NCBI GenBank assembly: GCA_021018815.1
Contig: JAITYX010000148.1
Location: 124,001-188,000, forward strand
Origin: Talinum fruticosum
Lineage: Eukaryota; Streptophyta; Magnoliopsida; Caryophyllales; Talinaceae
Length of the DNA stretch: 64,000 bases
Direction: 5' to 3'
Shown: positions 45,181 to 57,953 of the stretch, piece by piece
Position numbering within the stretch: position 1 is the first letter of the stretch
Layout: every line of letters starts with the position of its first letter
Translations under genes and position numbers: made by a program
Notes under the pieces: model-generated
What the model saw: only the letters and a program-made list of their open reading frames with translations
The model's database searches: none
Told to the model about the DNA's origin: nothing

Positions 45181-45894
45181 ACTGGCATTTCTTCTCCAAA
45201 CCGAGTGAACTGCAACCGGTGTTCCTCATATATCACCGTGGCATATACCTTGTTTAGGTTTAGAAGTTGATCTTGGTTCAACAACTTTGTGATCGAACAT
45301 TGTTGAGTTTCTTGTGATCTAGCCCCATCGAAATTAATGGACTCTTTCTTGTTCGAGCATCACGGAGACAATCTTCCCGCATTCACACTTGTAGGTGCAC
45401 GTAGGAAGAACCTGGTATGTCTCGAGTTTATCCCACAGTGATTTTAGTTTTGTGAAATACTCTATTACCAAAAGTTGTCCTTGTCCAACAAAAGTGACTT
45501 CTCTCTTTAGTTAGTGAACCCAGATTGAGTTCTCTTAGGAGTAACTCTCTTCAAGATCAACCCAAATGGCTTTTGCAAGTGTTTGCATAAGCCACGGTTC
45601 CATGGAGTGTTTTTTCTATAACATTGTACAACCAGGCTGTTACCATAGAGTCGCATTTGTCCCAAGCTTATTCCTCTAGTCCAGTTTTCGTCGGTTTTGT
45701 GATAATTCCATTCACAAATCCAAGTTTGTTCTTGGATTTGAGAGTATTAATGACTAGTTGAGACCAATTTACGTAGTTATCACCATTGAGTGTTACAGAT
45801 GCTGATAACATAACCAGGATGATATGAACTCGCTCAAGTAGTATGGAGATTGAGGATCATTGTATGAAAGTTTGTCCTCTTTATTGTCTCCCAT
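45181..45894 (-). pseudogene. Copia gag, N-terminal part
   Basis: The minus-strand start is MGDNKEDKLSYNDPQSPYYL, with its ATG at 45894-45892, followed in a shifted frame by NGDNYVNWSQLVINTLKSKN-like and DKCDSMVTAWLYNV-like blocks. These are the UBN2/DUF4219-type gag N-terminal signatures of plant copia. It is cut at 45181 by the hAT element. The start lies 37 bp inside the PBS, as is normal for copia. Confidence 0.85.
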
Positions 45895-45930
45895 GATGAA
45901 CTATGTCAAAAATTGAATGATTTGGAGTAA

Positions 45931-45941
45931 GCTCGATACCA
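45931..45941 (-). other. Copia primer-binding site (tRNA-Met type)
   Basis: TGGTATCGAGC on the minus strand directly abuts the 5' LTR. It differs from TGGTATCAGAGC by one missing base. Confidence 0.85.
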
Positions 45942-46182
45942 TGTAAAGACTTAAGATTTGGGAGAAAACTCTGTATTAGGTGCTCCCGGTACCTTGCCTC
46001 TATTTATATGCAAAAATAATTACAAGTTTGAGATCAACTCAATTACAACAAGATATAAACCATGATAAACACAACTTGCTAACACTAATTATAAGTACAA
46101 AAGTATCATAATACGGTTAGAAGTATAAAGCATCCCGTTATCCTGCAGAGGTAGTAATGGTGTAGGAAAATATATCCTAATA
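45942..46182 (-). repeat. Copia 5' LTR
   Basis: 241 bp, counterpart of 37092-37339. It ends in CA on the minus strand next to the primer site. A TATA-like and AT-rich promoter stretch is present, but no exact start is assigned. Confidence 0.9.
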
Positions 46183-46187
46183 ATAAC

Positions 46188-47508
46188 CCTCAAGGCTAGT
46201 TATCATTCTAAAATGGTGAAAAATATTTTCCCTATTGAGCCTTGAGATCAATCAACCCGTTCTTTATCTTACCTAACATATTAACTAGAAGTTTGAACTA
46301 ACTATATGCCTATAATATATTACATCTACTAGACTAAGGGTACTTCATAGGTTTTGGTCAAAATTGGTTGATCTCATTTTAAAAATGAAAGTCGTTCAAA
46401 TTCAGATTAATTCGGTAGGTTTATGTGAGAATAATACCATAATTTAATAAACTACAAAAGTTTACACTCACGTCAAGTCCCATTTTACAAAAACACTTAG
46501 TTAGATTGAACTCCAATCAACACCATAGGGATCAACACATGTCTTAAGAGCATCTATAATAATATTTCATTTTGTTTTCACTCAATTATAGGAAGACATG
46601 TGAGCTTTTTTTCCTTATTGTTAAAATTAAAAGCGGAACTTGACGATCCAAAGGTGAGAATAAATGTGGGATGTTGAAGGTGTGCCTAACTGAAAATTTT
46701 GATGCACCATGTGGACAATTGCAAATAGCTATAGACTACTTTATTGTGGAATTGAGTGCCTTTTGGATACCAATTGTACTTTCATTTATTTATTGATATA
46801 TTTGATAACGTGGAACAAGTGGGACTAAAGTGAGTCCCTTCTTGTTTATGATGCTGTAAGACTCAAAGATAAACTAACCAAAAGATTCTCATACAGTCAT
46901 ATGAACATCAAAAGAAAAACACATATCTCTAAGACTCAAAGATAAGCTAACTAAGAGATTCTCATACAATCATACGAACATCAAAAGCAAAACACATACC
47001 CTATGTTACTCTTAATATCATACTTGTCCAAGACCACATGCACCGCCTATTAGCACACTTAGAATAATACTTACTATAACAATAGAAGCCTAAAGGCATA
47101 AATGAAAACTATTTACTAGTACTTACGCTTTAGCTCCTACTATTTTATTTATTTATTTATTTATTTTTTAAAGATACAAGTATTAATTTTTTTTGCAGAT
47201 GTGATTTTTGTTATACGTGATTAAAGAGGTAACATGTTACAAGTTGTAACCTCTAACCTTGGTTTGTCTTCCATCCATTTAGTAGAGGCGACAACTCTTT
47301 TTTTTTTAATTTCTTGAAGCAATAAAAGCACGATATTAGAATATTTCAAAAATTAAAAGTAGTAGTAAAATCATTCTTGATGTAATTAATGGTAAAATCC
47401 AGTCGCCATGGTAAGTTCACATCATCTTCAAGGATATCATCAACTTATGGGTAGTGCCTCCAAGTTTATACTCCATATTTTTAGGGAAACCAATATTGCT
47501 GCAAATTA
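46188..47508. other. Non-genic interval with a 73-bp tandem duplication
   Basis: The 'aagactcaaagataa.ctaac' unit starting at 46858 is repeated at 46931, with 'tcatacgaacatcaaaag' in each copy. ATTT runs lie near 47145-47165. No gene seen. Confidence 0.5.
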
Positions 47509-48031
47509 GTTAACACTAGGGATGGGAGTATAACCTGGACCCAAACAACCCGCCCTGATTTTTGTGGGTATAGCTATAAAAGAATTTGAAATTTTCAGGT
47601 ATGGGGCGGGTTCGCGGTACGGGTATAGGGTTCACCCATCCCGAACCCGAATCCATACCCGAATGTCTTTTTCTTTAAATAAAATTTGTTAGGCAGCGGG
47701 TGAGCACTGGGCAATTAAATATATTTTATCATTTTAATTGTGTTATTGATGTATAATTACGAATTTATGATGAGGATAAGAGATTTTTGTAATTATTCAT
47801 CACTAATGCCAAATTACGGTAGTATAAAATCCGATGAGTATTATTTTTTAACATTTATACATATCCGAATAGTACCGATATACCCGAAATATCCGACGGG
47901 TAAGGGTATGGGGATAGATTTTGAAAACCCAATGGGTATGAGATTGGGTATGGGTATAAGGATGATTTTTGAAAATGGGTATGAGTACGGGTTTAGCCGT
48001 ACCCGCCTCACACCCATCCCTCGGTTAGCAC
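47509..48031. mobile_element. hAT-type MITE (~507 bp)
   Basis: GTTAACAC (47509-47516) and GTTAGCAC (48024-48031) form an 8-bp duplication with one mismatch. The ends read TAGGGATGGGAG and, on the other strand, CGAGGGATGGGTG. The interior is rich in GGGTATGGG and TACCCG words in both orientations, a composition typical of hAT subterminal transposase-binding regions. The 104-codon frame across it is a shadow of these repeats. Confidence 0.8.
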
Positions 48032-51000
48032 TTTTTAGCAATTCTATTACTTAACCAGTTTTATGAACACGTAGTCCATAACCATTTTTCTTTTATTTCA
48101 TTTAATAATTTAGATAAAACCCTTGAGAGAAGAATTGTCTAAGTTTTTCATTTGTATTTACCTTTTTTCAAAAAAATAAAAAAGGTACAACATTTTAGAT
48201 TAGACCAAACTAGTCCATAAGTTCCTGACGAGTTACCAAGATGAGGTGGTGATAAGCGGTCGGCTATGTCCGAAAATATATGGTACACCCTTGGGCAACA
48301 TATTCATGTACACAATTTTACGTGTGTTGTATGTTATGCACCCTTTCATTGAGCATTTTCATTTTATTTATACGTAGTCAAAAAAAAAAAAAGCTCGTTT
48401 CATTTCTCGGGGTTCGAATCCAAAACTCATCTTGTTTCCGCCGTTGCTGAACCAGAACAAGAACAAAAAAGCTTAACAGAGGATTCTCAAGTTGCATGTG
48501 TAATCTCAAATGGAAGACAAGTTAGAGAAGATGGTGTTCATGCTACTCGATTTTTAAGTATTTTAAGTTTATTCTCTTTTTTACGTTGTTAATCTTTAAT
48601 TAAAGATATTGGTTGAGTGTCTTTCTATTTTTGAATTGATGAAGCTTTTACGGTGGTCTAGTTTATTTTAAAAATTTTCATGAAATTATTTGAGTTGGAC
48701 TTGGCTGCTGAATTTTTTTTTTTATTGTTTTTGACGAATTTCAATGATTTTTTATTTGTGTTTGTTTTGGTGTTATACCTATTATACCTTTAATGAGTTA
48801 CATTTTTAATGTAAATATAATAGTATTTACTGGGACTCTATTTAGTGTTTCATAAGACACTGTTTAGTGTTTGGTAGTACTCCGTTTAGTATTTATTTAT
48901 AGAATATATTGTTTACTATTCTAGTCAATATCAATGTCCAACTTGCTTGATTTCCACAAATAATTAAAATATCTAAAATACAGTATAAACTCTTTGTATT
49001 CACAATTAAGATAAACATTGTTTATTCATGATACAAGAAATCTGCTTTTTTTTTTTTTTTTACATCCAACATTTGGTTAGACATATTCTAAAACCTAATA
49101 TTAATAACCCAAGTTTACATATGTCAATTACAAAACAATCTACTTTTTGGGTTCAGCAATGGTGACATTTGTAAGTTGTTTTTATAAATTCTCGAGCTTT
49201 CTTCAAAATGTTTCGCCATAACTTGTTATCCCTACTCATTAGGATGTCATGACAATATTTAACATGTACGGTATCCAACTTCAATTTCTACAAAAACAAA
49301 CAGAATGACCAAAACTTAAGGAAAAAAATATCACAATGTTATGAAATTAAGAATGAAAGTCAAGAACTGTTAGAAATGTGAATCCATAATCCTATTTGTC
49401 CCCTCTGCACCGTAAATTTCTAAGTGCCTCATACCAAAATTTTAACAATCTATAACATTTGTCTTTGTCTTTGAGCTCATTTTAGTTATTATGATTTAAT
49501 TTCTCAAAGAATTTTGAATTTACGGTGCCATTTTTCTTCCAAAAATTTGAAGAGTGAATAATGTTATATATAAGATAAATCCATCAAGAATGCTCATTTT
49601 TTCAATATTGTTCTTAATATACCAATTGTAAATGAAATTTTGAGTATAAAAAGAATACAAGGATTTACCTTTTAGTACAAGAAGGACTATAAGCATTGGT
49701 ATACGTCCCTCTAGTCATCATGTTGCCAATGACATTGCGCCAATAGTCCCTTAGGTTAAAACAATAGGAAAAAAAGTATTGCTTGTGCCATATGAGAGTT
49801 AGAACCTATGAAAATAATACACACAATACTATACTTATTCACAACAAGAAAAGTGGATGTTGTCCAACAATAAAAATAATCAAGATTTTATACCATATCC
49901 ACTCTATGTATTTCGATCCATTGCACCTCTTCAACTCCAGCTCAAGATGTTTTTGAATGTTTTATAATGTTCTTTAGTTGTAATTTTTGATAGTTGATAG
50001 AGTTGTTCATAATCAATAAACGACAATGCATGTACAAAAATAAGTGAAGATACTAACACAAAATAAGCATATTGTGAATATTTCATTAAATAATTACTAA
50101 GGATAAAATGAAGATACACAAAAGCTTCCATCAGGATGAAATCTTGACATAGATGTTGAACTTCTCATATGTTCTTTGTTGTTCACCATCGCATATCAAA
50201 TGGTTATAACGTTTGAATTGGGTTCATTTCCAAGGGCAAGAGTTTAAAAATCATGTCAATTGTATTTGTATTCCTAAGTTTCAAATATTTTCTCACTAAA
50301 ATGTAAAAATAGCAATCAAAATCAAAACATACATTAATATTAAAAAAGTGTTTAGTGTCTTTGCGAGTGTTTTCAGTCCTAGTGTACTTATATTGCATTT
50401 GGTTGGATATAATCAATCATGAAATGTAGATAAGTTTGTTATTATGTTTGATTGTATAAGAGTATTGCAATCGAACACCTTTCATCCAATTATGAGAGTT
50501 AATTGATTATTAAGTGTTCAAAGTATTCAAGATTTTTACTTTGAGTTATTAAACTTTTAGGTTAAAATATAAGTGAGTGAACTTTAACAATATTAAAAAA
50601 ATATGAGTAATTTAATTGTTAGTATTTAAACTATTAAATATTTATACTTTTATTTGTTAATCTTTTTCAATCAAAAGTTTTGAAGTTAGTGAATGACCTT
50701 ATTATGATATATGTTTAATAGTTTTCTCCTAATTATTTTTTAATAACTTTATATTAATTTTCTTTCAAAAATTATGTTTAATTTATTAGCCATGAAGAAA
50801 TCATATCATAAAATATTAAACATATATGAGTGACACACATATATAAATAAAACATACATAAGATGCCATGCCACATAGGATGCAATTGATTTAATGAAGT
50901 TTAATACTTATTAGAAAGAGTGATTATTTATATGACTAATAATAAATTAGTTATGTAGCTTGTTCCTAATTTTAAAAAAAGAAACAATGAATGTTGATGA

Positions 51001-51684
51001 AATTAATATTTTATACATCGAAAAAATTAAAATAATAAAATATATTAGATAAACAATAGACATAAAGAATTTTAAATCAAGAAAATACGCCAAAGACATA
51101 ATAAAAGAAATGAACATGCCTTTCATAACAAGGGGTATAACCCTAGTTATATTCAAATTTATAAACATTCCTACAATGAATTAATCTACAAATAACTTCA
51201 TGTACGTCATTTAATTAAAAAAATCAAATATTTTGTCTTTTCGGTTTAATTAAGCTGAAACCAACAACTACTTTTGTTAATATTTGTCCTACATCTCAAT
51301 GAAAATAATTGACCGAGAGGGTACAACGAATATTAATGAGAAACATGCTTCAATGTCTGTAAGTAGTCTTGTATGATATATTTTTTTATTACTAAACATA
51401 GCTTGCAATTGTATGAAATTGATATATTAGATGACTAAGGCCTTTATAATTGAGATTATTCAACAAAATACTTCTAATTTTATTGTATTGTTGTTTTTTA
51501 CTATGATTTTGAATGATAAGTGGATTATATTTAGTTGAAAGATGACATAATTAAAAAATACAAAAAATTTTATTAGATGATAAGAGCTTTTCAATTAGAT
51601 GAGAAGGACGACTATTTTAGGGGGTCGAGGTGAGATCGTAAGTAGAGAAAATGGTGGAATTGTCACATATTTTAGAAGGATATT

Positions 51685-52330
51685 AATAGGAAACACTAAA
51701 ATAATTAGCGTTATCTACAAAACCCTAAACAGATTACCGTTCTCTAAAACACTAAAATGATTAATAGGAAACACTAAAGTGAATATTAGGAAACACTAAA
51801 ATGATTTCTAGGAAACACTAAAATGATTAATAGGAAATACTAAAGCGACTATTAGGAAACACTAAAATGTTTTCTCTTAAACACTAAAATGGTATTATAA
51901 AAATACTAAATAGATTAGTGTTTACTACTTGTGTTGCTTGTAAATAGCATGAATTCACTATGCTAATCTTGACAACATAAAGTATTAATACTAAATGTCA
52001 CGGCTTTTTGTTATATGTTCAAATCTAGCATCTCAAAAAAATCATCCGAACCACAAACACTGAAATGATTCCTAGGAAACACTAAAATGATTACTAGTAG
52101 ACACTAAACTTTGTTCTACAAAACACTAAAAGGGTATTATAAAAACACTAAATAGATGAATGTTAATCTTGATCGGAACATTAGAAAGAGACCTAGGAAA
52201 CACTAACAATACAACTGGAAAACACTAAAGTAGATTGAGAAACAATAGTGTAAACAAATACTAAACTCAATTCAAAGGAACACTGAATATTTTTTCTCCA
52301 ATGTGAGTAAACGAGTATAATATATTAAGA
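51685..52330. repeat. Cluster of about 15 AACACTAAA motif copies
   Basis: AACACTAAA or one-mismatch versions occur about 15 times at 20-30-bp irregular spacing (for example 51692, 51749, 51770, 51792, 51814, 51858, 51881, 52079, 52130, 52144). They are often embedded in 'aggaaacactaaaatgatt'. They lie in the non-coding 3' part of the FAR1-type MULE. Confidence 0.8.
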
Positions 52331-52919
52331 AAAACAAAAAACAGTGCTAGCTGATATAAATGCTAAATAATATTAGTTTAATAACTAATTTCATTAAACT
52401 ATGACAAGTTTAAATCAATAGCATTGATCCTTTCAGGTGTGCTTGATGTCTTGCCTTGTCCTTCTATAAGCAACATGCTTAACAGTTTATGCATTCCACT
52501 TAGATTTGAAGTTGCATTAATATGTGAAGTTGATGTGGATATTTTATTACGCTGTAAAAAATATATATAGCACAAACTATTGAAGAATTAGATGAAGGAA
52601 AATAACTTTTTAAATAGATCACATGAAAAGGCATACCTGTTGAGGAATAAAAGTAGAATTATTGTTTCTAGGGATCTTGGATTTTCTTGACCTAACTCAG
52701 TTGACAATTTTCTCAATGGTGCTTTTACGTCGTACATTCCTTTCCCTTTTTTTTTTCTTTGACTAATAGGGTTGCGGACACCACATTATTAGTACTTCTT
52801 TGCACTTCTTTATCAGCAAGATCCACAACAGAAATAATCTCCATTGATAATTTTTCTTTGAACTTCGGAATGGTTTTCCAAAATTATGCCTTGAATTAAC
52901 GTTTTCTTCGGTAGCTAAA

Positions 52920-54760
52920 AGAAGATGGTCAAACTATTTAAGTATTTCACTTCTCCAAATTGATGAAGGCACGATTATATGGCGAGTATTCAAAGTGTAC
53001 TCAATTGTAGGTCGGGCTTTCCTTTTCCACCTCTTTAACATATACTTGTCGGGAATTTTCCTAATACGGTTCACATTATATATGCTCAAAGCATGACAAC
53101 ATAATATACCAACTTCAGTAAATTTGTTACAATCACAAGAGATGGTGTGATTATTAACATAAAAAATGACAGAAAATATGCACTGATTATAATCATGATT
53201 CTCTGTACATGATACACCTCAGTAGTGCTTGAAATATTTTTCTCGGATATACGAAGATCTTACCAGCAACCTTCTCCCAAGATATGCTCATCCTGAAAAA
53301 ACCTTATACATGTTTATTGTATAAAGTTCGATTAACTTATTGTAAAAGAGTAACATGAGGTGAGTACATATCGCAACATCCTTCTTTGTTGCTGACATTA
53401 TATATCATCCCTCTCTTTTTTCCTCCGGTCACTAACAATATCCGTGAAAATGTTGTTAAAATCAAACAACCTAAGCTAATTTGTTCAAACGCCTTGATAA
53501 TGAAAGCGTTTGTACTTTCACTCCTTTGAGAGGACAAACTTTTCATGAAAAATGAGTTTTTGAAAATGCAGGACACCATTTTCTCTTGATATTATACAAC
53601 CTACCATCCAAAGATGATCAGTACAATTGAACTCAGTACCTAATCTGCAAAAAAAGCACATGCAGAACTTTAGTGTAGAATTATTTAAGGTGCAATGCAC
53701 TTTACTCGATCTATTTAGTGTTTTTTATCTTTTCCAACAAAACTCAAACTCTTCAACTATGTCACATCTTAACAGAATATGATAAAACTTTCTACTAAAA
53801 CCAGCCAATATCCTCAAGTGATTAATGTAACACCTCGAGTTCTCTTGAATATATCAATAGCGAAGTCTATGATGAGAAGATGGAAAAACTTTGGTCTGTT
53901 GCATTAGCTGTTGAAGCAACTTGATCGATCATGATTATTTTCAGAGCAATGTCGTCCACAGATTTGAGGAATGTCTTGAATAACTAGATAAAATTTTTAG
54001 TTTTTATATTCAACAAAAATTCACATTCAACCATTATGTTTCTTGCGTGGTGGTTTTTACAAACAAAGGTGCATGCAAATCATATTGTACTTGTTTATAA
54101 GGTACATAGTGTCAAACAATAACAAATCACCAAAAATAAAATATATTTTTTATTTGAGAATTCCTTTAGAAAAAATTGACCAAATGATCACTGACATCCA
54201 ACTCAATAACATAAAAAAATATTCCTCCTTAAGAACTCTTTTGAAGAATATATCTACCAAATGTTTGGCATCTCCACCATTCAAAGTCTTCCTATCATTA
54301 TTTGCCAAATTGTTATAAATATCTCGCTTAGTAAAACTAAGGGCATGAGATCCTAATGTGATTTTTTCAAAACACAGAAAATTTGTGTTGGTTTCAACCC
54401 ACTTTTCCTCATTTTCTAATCAACATGAGATTTCTTCATCTTTCTATGAGACCTATGCAAAAAGATTTCCTCCCTTGACATGAACGCATGGTTGTGGTTT
54501 ATCACATGATTGGTGCATACCCAATTATCAAACTTATCGAGGTGGAAAACAACATTTGCTTTACAATTACTTCGTGTGCTTCTCTTGAATATTTTTTATC
54601 TTATTCTTTTGTATTTCTCTTAACTCCTTTCTTAGAATAATACATTTGTATCTATCTTACAACATCAATTTTTCCTTTATACTTAGCATTCCAAAGACGA
54701 ACGTCAAAACTAATTTTAAATGCATATTGAGTGTATAATTCTTTACGATTTTCCAATGAC
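52920..54760 (-). pseudogene. FAR1/FHY3-family transposase relic
   Basis: Minus-strand order: a C-K-A-N-V-V-F..DKFDNW block followed by INHNHAF (about 54520-54610, the FAR1 WRKY-GCM1-type zinc-finger end); SHRKMK (near 54440); MULE-domain remnants including NHHARNIMVE (near 54000-54050) and IIMIDQVAS (near 53920-53945, the catalytic 'TDQ' region); SSQRSESTNAF (53505-53540, the FAR1 hallmark); and a SWIM zinc finger ISCDCNKFTEVGILCCHAL with RKIPDKYMLKRW (about 53010-53150). Stops and shifts between blocks make it non-functional. FAR1/FHY3 light-signalling regulators derive from such transposases, but the decay and the terminal repeats here indicate a transposon copy. Confidence 0.85.
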
Positions 54761-54879
54761 TTAACATTCTTACCAAGCAACTCGACTCAACTTGCTTCTA
54801 TAGAGTTATCATTTGAAAGAAAATGTAACATTAGTAACTGATATAACTCATTAAATTTAAGAGTAAGACAAACTAGTAT

Positions 54880-55060
54880 AATATGGAAAACACTAAATAT
54901 TGTATTGTAAAACACTAAACACTATTCCACAATACACTAAAAATGTAACTCATTAAAAATAGAGTAAGTATAACACTAAATATTATCCTACTAAACATTA
55001 AACACTATTCTAACATACACTAAAAATACATCTCATTGAAAAATAGAATAAGGCTAACAA
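54880..55060. repeat. Second AACACTAAA cluster near the 5' side of the transposase
   Basis: About six copies (near 54889, 54910, 54938, 54972, 55015 and variants) lie upstream of the FAR1-like start, same strand as the first cluster. A third group of about four copies in the opposite orientation (TTTAGTGTTT) lies at 48840-48895. Confidence 0.75.
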
Positions 55061-55592
55061 CAAAACAACGCCAAATACAACTCAAAATAGTAAAATAGTA
55101 TAACGATCTGTAAAAACAATAATCAAAATTTGAAGAAACATCTTAGCAAGGATGAAATCTTCATCAACTCAAAAACACAACAACGTGTACATTACTCAAA
55201 GTGATTAACAACAAAAAAGAGAGAAGAAAATAAAATCGAAATACCTAAAAAGACATGTTTATGCCATGCTTCGTAGTTTATCTTCCGGCTATCAATGGCG
55301 TAAATCGATGAAGACGACATGTTCTATTCATTATGGCTCAACAATGGCAGAAATCAGGCTTCGTTCCGATACAACAATGAGGGAGGATGGTGATGGTGTG
55401 TATAGGCGAAAAATTTCATTCGTTATGGTGGTCGTATTCTATTAGAGGCTTAAAAATCCAAAAGCTGAAGAAAGTAGCACTGCGTAGCAACGAAAAAACC
55501 TTGTGAATGATAAAGCGCGTGTACATCAAAGCGCATGAGAGCAAGGGTGCGTACAGAAAAGTTGTGCCCAAGGCTGTATGTAATAATTTTTG

Positions 55593-56324
55593 ACTTCTCC
55601 AACCCCAATCCCCAACCGCACGCCTTTATTGGAATATTAACATTTACCTCCTTCGAGATATTTGGAAATCATTTATAAACCCTCTATGTATTAGTATTTA
55701 TTTTTACCTACACTGGGTTTAAAGATAAAAAAATATTTAAGATAAAAAAGGCGAAAGGCTAATAAAAAATATAAATGGACAGGTTTATCCCTGATTTTTT
55801 AAAATACAATAACTATGATACTTTCATTAGTAATTGGCGCCTTAAAAGAGAAAACATCAAATGCTTCTCCCATGTATTTTCCTCATCAATTGCACCTTCC
55901 CTGAACCGAAGAACTTCATCCGGGTTTAAGGTTGAAGAAGAAAGAGACCATTGACGATTAATCGAGTGCAAGCTTTTGTTTCTCCCTTTTATGAAGTGGT
56001 CAATCGAGCAATTTAAGTTGGCGAAGAAGCGAAATTAGGCTTCCACGGAAGGCGGTTGTGTTGTGAGATCCGAGTTCGTAGTTGAAACATCATTTGGGTT
56101 GCGGAATTTCAGAATTTTGTTGATCGATTACACATTTTAAGGTGACTATTTGGTTTTCCGAGTATTAAATTATCAAGTTTGTTCTTGTAGACAAAATATA
56201 GGGTTTAGAATTTCAAGTGTTATGTTGAAATTTTTCAAATGTGGGTTTTGTGGAAGTTTTTGTTCCGATGGTGAATGATAATGTTATAATTGATTTTTTG
56301 TTTTGTTTCCAATTGTTGATGTAG
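55593..56324. other. Non-genic interval between the two Mutator-like elements
   Basis: No coding recognised. It probably includes the 5' end of the MuDR-type element, whose terminal repeat I could not define. Confidence 0.4.
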
Positions 56325-56489
56325 ATGTCATCCGAATTAGTAGTGTTCTTAAGGTTTAAAGGGCGGAGACTTAAAGTGGGGAAGAAGGATTCCAACACAT
56401 ATGGAGAAATTGATTTGTATAGAGATGCTCGAGAGTTTCTTGCTAGGCCTATTGTAGAAGGCTGATCCTAGGTATTTTTCTATAGTTTA
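56325..56489 (+). pseudogene. MuDR-type transposase, N-terminal fragment, split by a gypsy element
   Basis: A frame beginning MSSELVVFLRFKGRRLKV at 56325 runs about 46 codons to a stop. Like many MuDR transposases, it starts with a short PB1-like region ahead of an acidic stretch. I link it to 60905-63270 because the gypsy element between them is flanked by a 5-bp duplication. That link is inferred. Confidence 0.45.
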
Positions 56490-56712
56490 CGTAATGCCTC
56501 GACCTTAATCCAATACATCAACAAAGATTAATAAATATTATTGAGCACATACAATTCAATTCACACTTTCATTCCTCATTATCATGTGTATTATATACTT
56601 GTGCAAGTAACCATATTATGTGTTGCAAGAGTCGGATGATGACAACGACGCTGGCAACGAAATAAATAAATAAATGAATGATCAAATAAATTATATCTTG
56701 TCATAATTCAAG

Positions 56713-56770
<58 letters not shown>

Positions 56771-56774
56771 TAAA

Positions 56775-56849
<75 letters not shown>
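56713..56849. repeat. (AAT)n array in the gypsy 5' LTR
   Basis: About 45 units with one AAATAATAAAA interruption. The corresponding place in the 3' LTR also carries AAT arrays. The Tyr/Leu-repeat frame on the minus strand is an artefact. Confidence 0.95.
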
Positions 56850-56867
56850 TCATACGCCTAAAGTAAG

Positions 56868-57953
56868 GTTGTAGCATATGCTTCGAGTCGGCTAAAACTA
56901 TATGAAAGGAATTATCCCACTCATGACTTGGAGTTAGGCTGTAGTGGTATTCGCTTTGAAAATTTGGAGACATTACCTATATGGAGTATCTTGCAAAATA
57001 TACACTGGCCATCAAAGTTTAAAGTATGTCTTCAACCGTAAAGAGCTCAACTTGAGGTAGAGGTGATGGTTAGAACTATTGAAGGATTATGACTTGGAGA
57101 TCCGAGTATCACCCCGAAAAGCGAATATTGTCACGGATGCCTTAAGTAGAAAAACTCAGCATAGCTTGAACACCATAGTCATAACCCAATCGACCCTTAT
57201 TCGTGAGTTGCAAGTCGAGGGGATTAAGTTTATCAAACCACAGGTGGGTGGAGGGTTGTTAGTCTGTTTTGGAAGTTAGACCATTTATTTTGGAGGAAAT
57301 CAAGATGGGGCAGGTGAAGGATGAAGAGCTGGTCAAGATCAAGCGGAGCCTAGACAAGGGTAAATTTTAGATAAGGCACACACTACCGCATGCTCTGTGT
57401 ACCCAATCAAGGAGACCTCAAAAAGAGAATTTTAGATAAGGCACACACTACCGCATGCTCTGTGCATCCTGGAGGAACAAAGATGTATGTGGACTTAAGG
57501 CAGAATTTTTGGTGGCCTAATATGAAGATGGAGGTGGCGAGAATATGTGGACGGGTGTCTTACCTGCTAGAATGTGAAAAAAAACATCAACTCCTTATAA
57601 GGGAACTACGACCTCTTGAGATACTAACATGGAAGTGGGATTCGATATCGATGGATTTCATCATGGGATTTCCCATATCCGCCTCTAAGAAGAACACAAT
57701 TTGAACCCATTATGATCGCCCGGAATTTAGCCTATGAAGAACAACCCATACGAGATAGTGGAACGAAGAATCAAACAACTCAGCAATAAGGTCATCCCAT
57801 TAGTCGGTTATTGTGGGCAAACCATACTTCCACGGAAGCCACCGGGAAATTGAGGAGGACATAAAAAAGAAACACCCTCACCTATTTTAAGGTAACGTCG
57901 TCTTGTCTTGCTTGCAAGTTTCGGGGACGAAACTTATTTTAAGGGGCAAAGAC
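56868..57953 (+). pseudogene. Gypsy pol relic: RNase H end and integrase zinc-binding start
   Basis: RNase H blocks: VAYASSRLKLYE-like and HDLELGAVVFAL-like (56873-56960, in pieces), [12 protein letters not shown] (57001-57035), LLKDYDLEI and VTDALSRKT (57079-57150). The integrase HHCC region: ILDKAHTTACSVHPGGTKMY, NFWWPNMKMEVA and a CxxxC remnant (57426-57590). It is followed by a WKWDSISMDFI(M)GF block (57630-57670), the start of the catalytic core. A 57-bp duplication is visible ('ttttagataaggcacacactaccgcatgc' region at 57365 and 57431). RT, protease and gag are missing. Confidence 0.85.

Larger units (their letters stand above)
37092..46182 (-). mobile_element. Complete but dead Ty1/copia LTR retrotransposon, minus strand, with two nested hAT insertions
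   Basis: The target duplication ATAAC is present at 37087-37091 and 46183-46187. LTRs lie at 37092-37339 and 45942-46182. The right-hand (5') LTR is followed on the minus strand by a primer-binding site TGGTATCGAGC (45931-45941, tRNA-Met type). The left LTR is preceded by a purine tract AGAGGGAGAG (about 37340-37349). Domains run right to left in copia order: gag, zinc knuckle, protease, GAG-pre-integrase, integrase, RT, RNase H. Without the two nested elements and their duplications the length is about 4.87 kb, normal for plant copia. All domains carry stops or shifts. Confidence 0.92.
48283..55588 (-). mobile_element. FAR1-type Mutator-like element relic, ~7.3 kb
   Basis: The left end, TACACCCTTGGGCA followed by 'ttcatgtacac' (from about 48284), corresponds to the reverse complement of the right end (TACAGCCTTGGGCAC at about 55588-55574, with TGTACAC near 55518). 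This gives imperfect terminal inverted repeats around a FAR1-like transposase relic on the minus strand. I could not establish a 9-bp target duplication, so the outer limits are approximate. The element contains many copies of an AACACTAAA motif. Confidence 0.65.

Noticed and set aside
48395..48430. B-box-like GGTTCGAATCC as a tRNA gene
   Set aside because: No A box or acceptor/anticodon stems in the flanking 80 bases.
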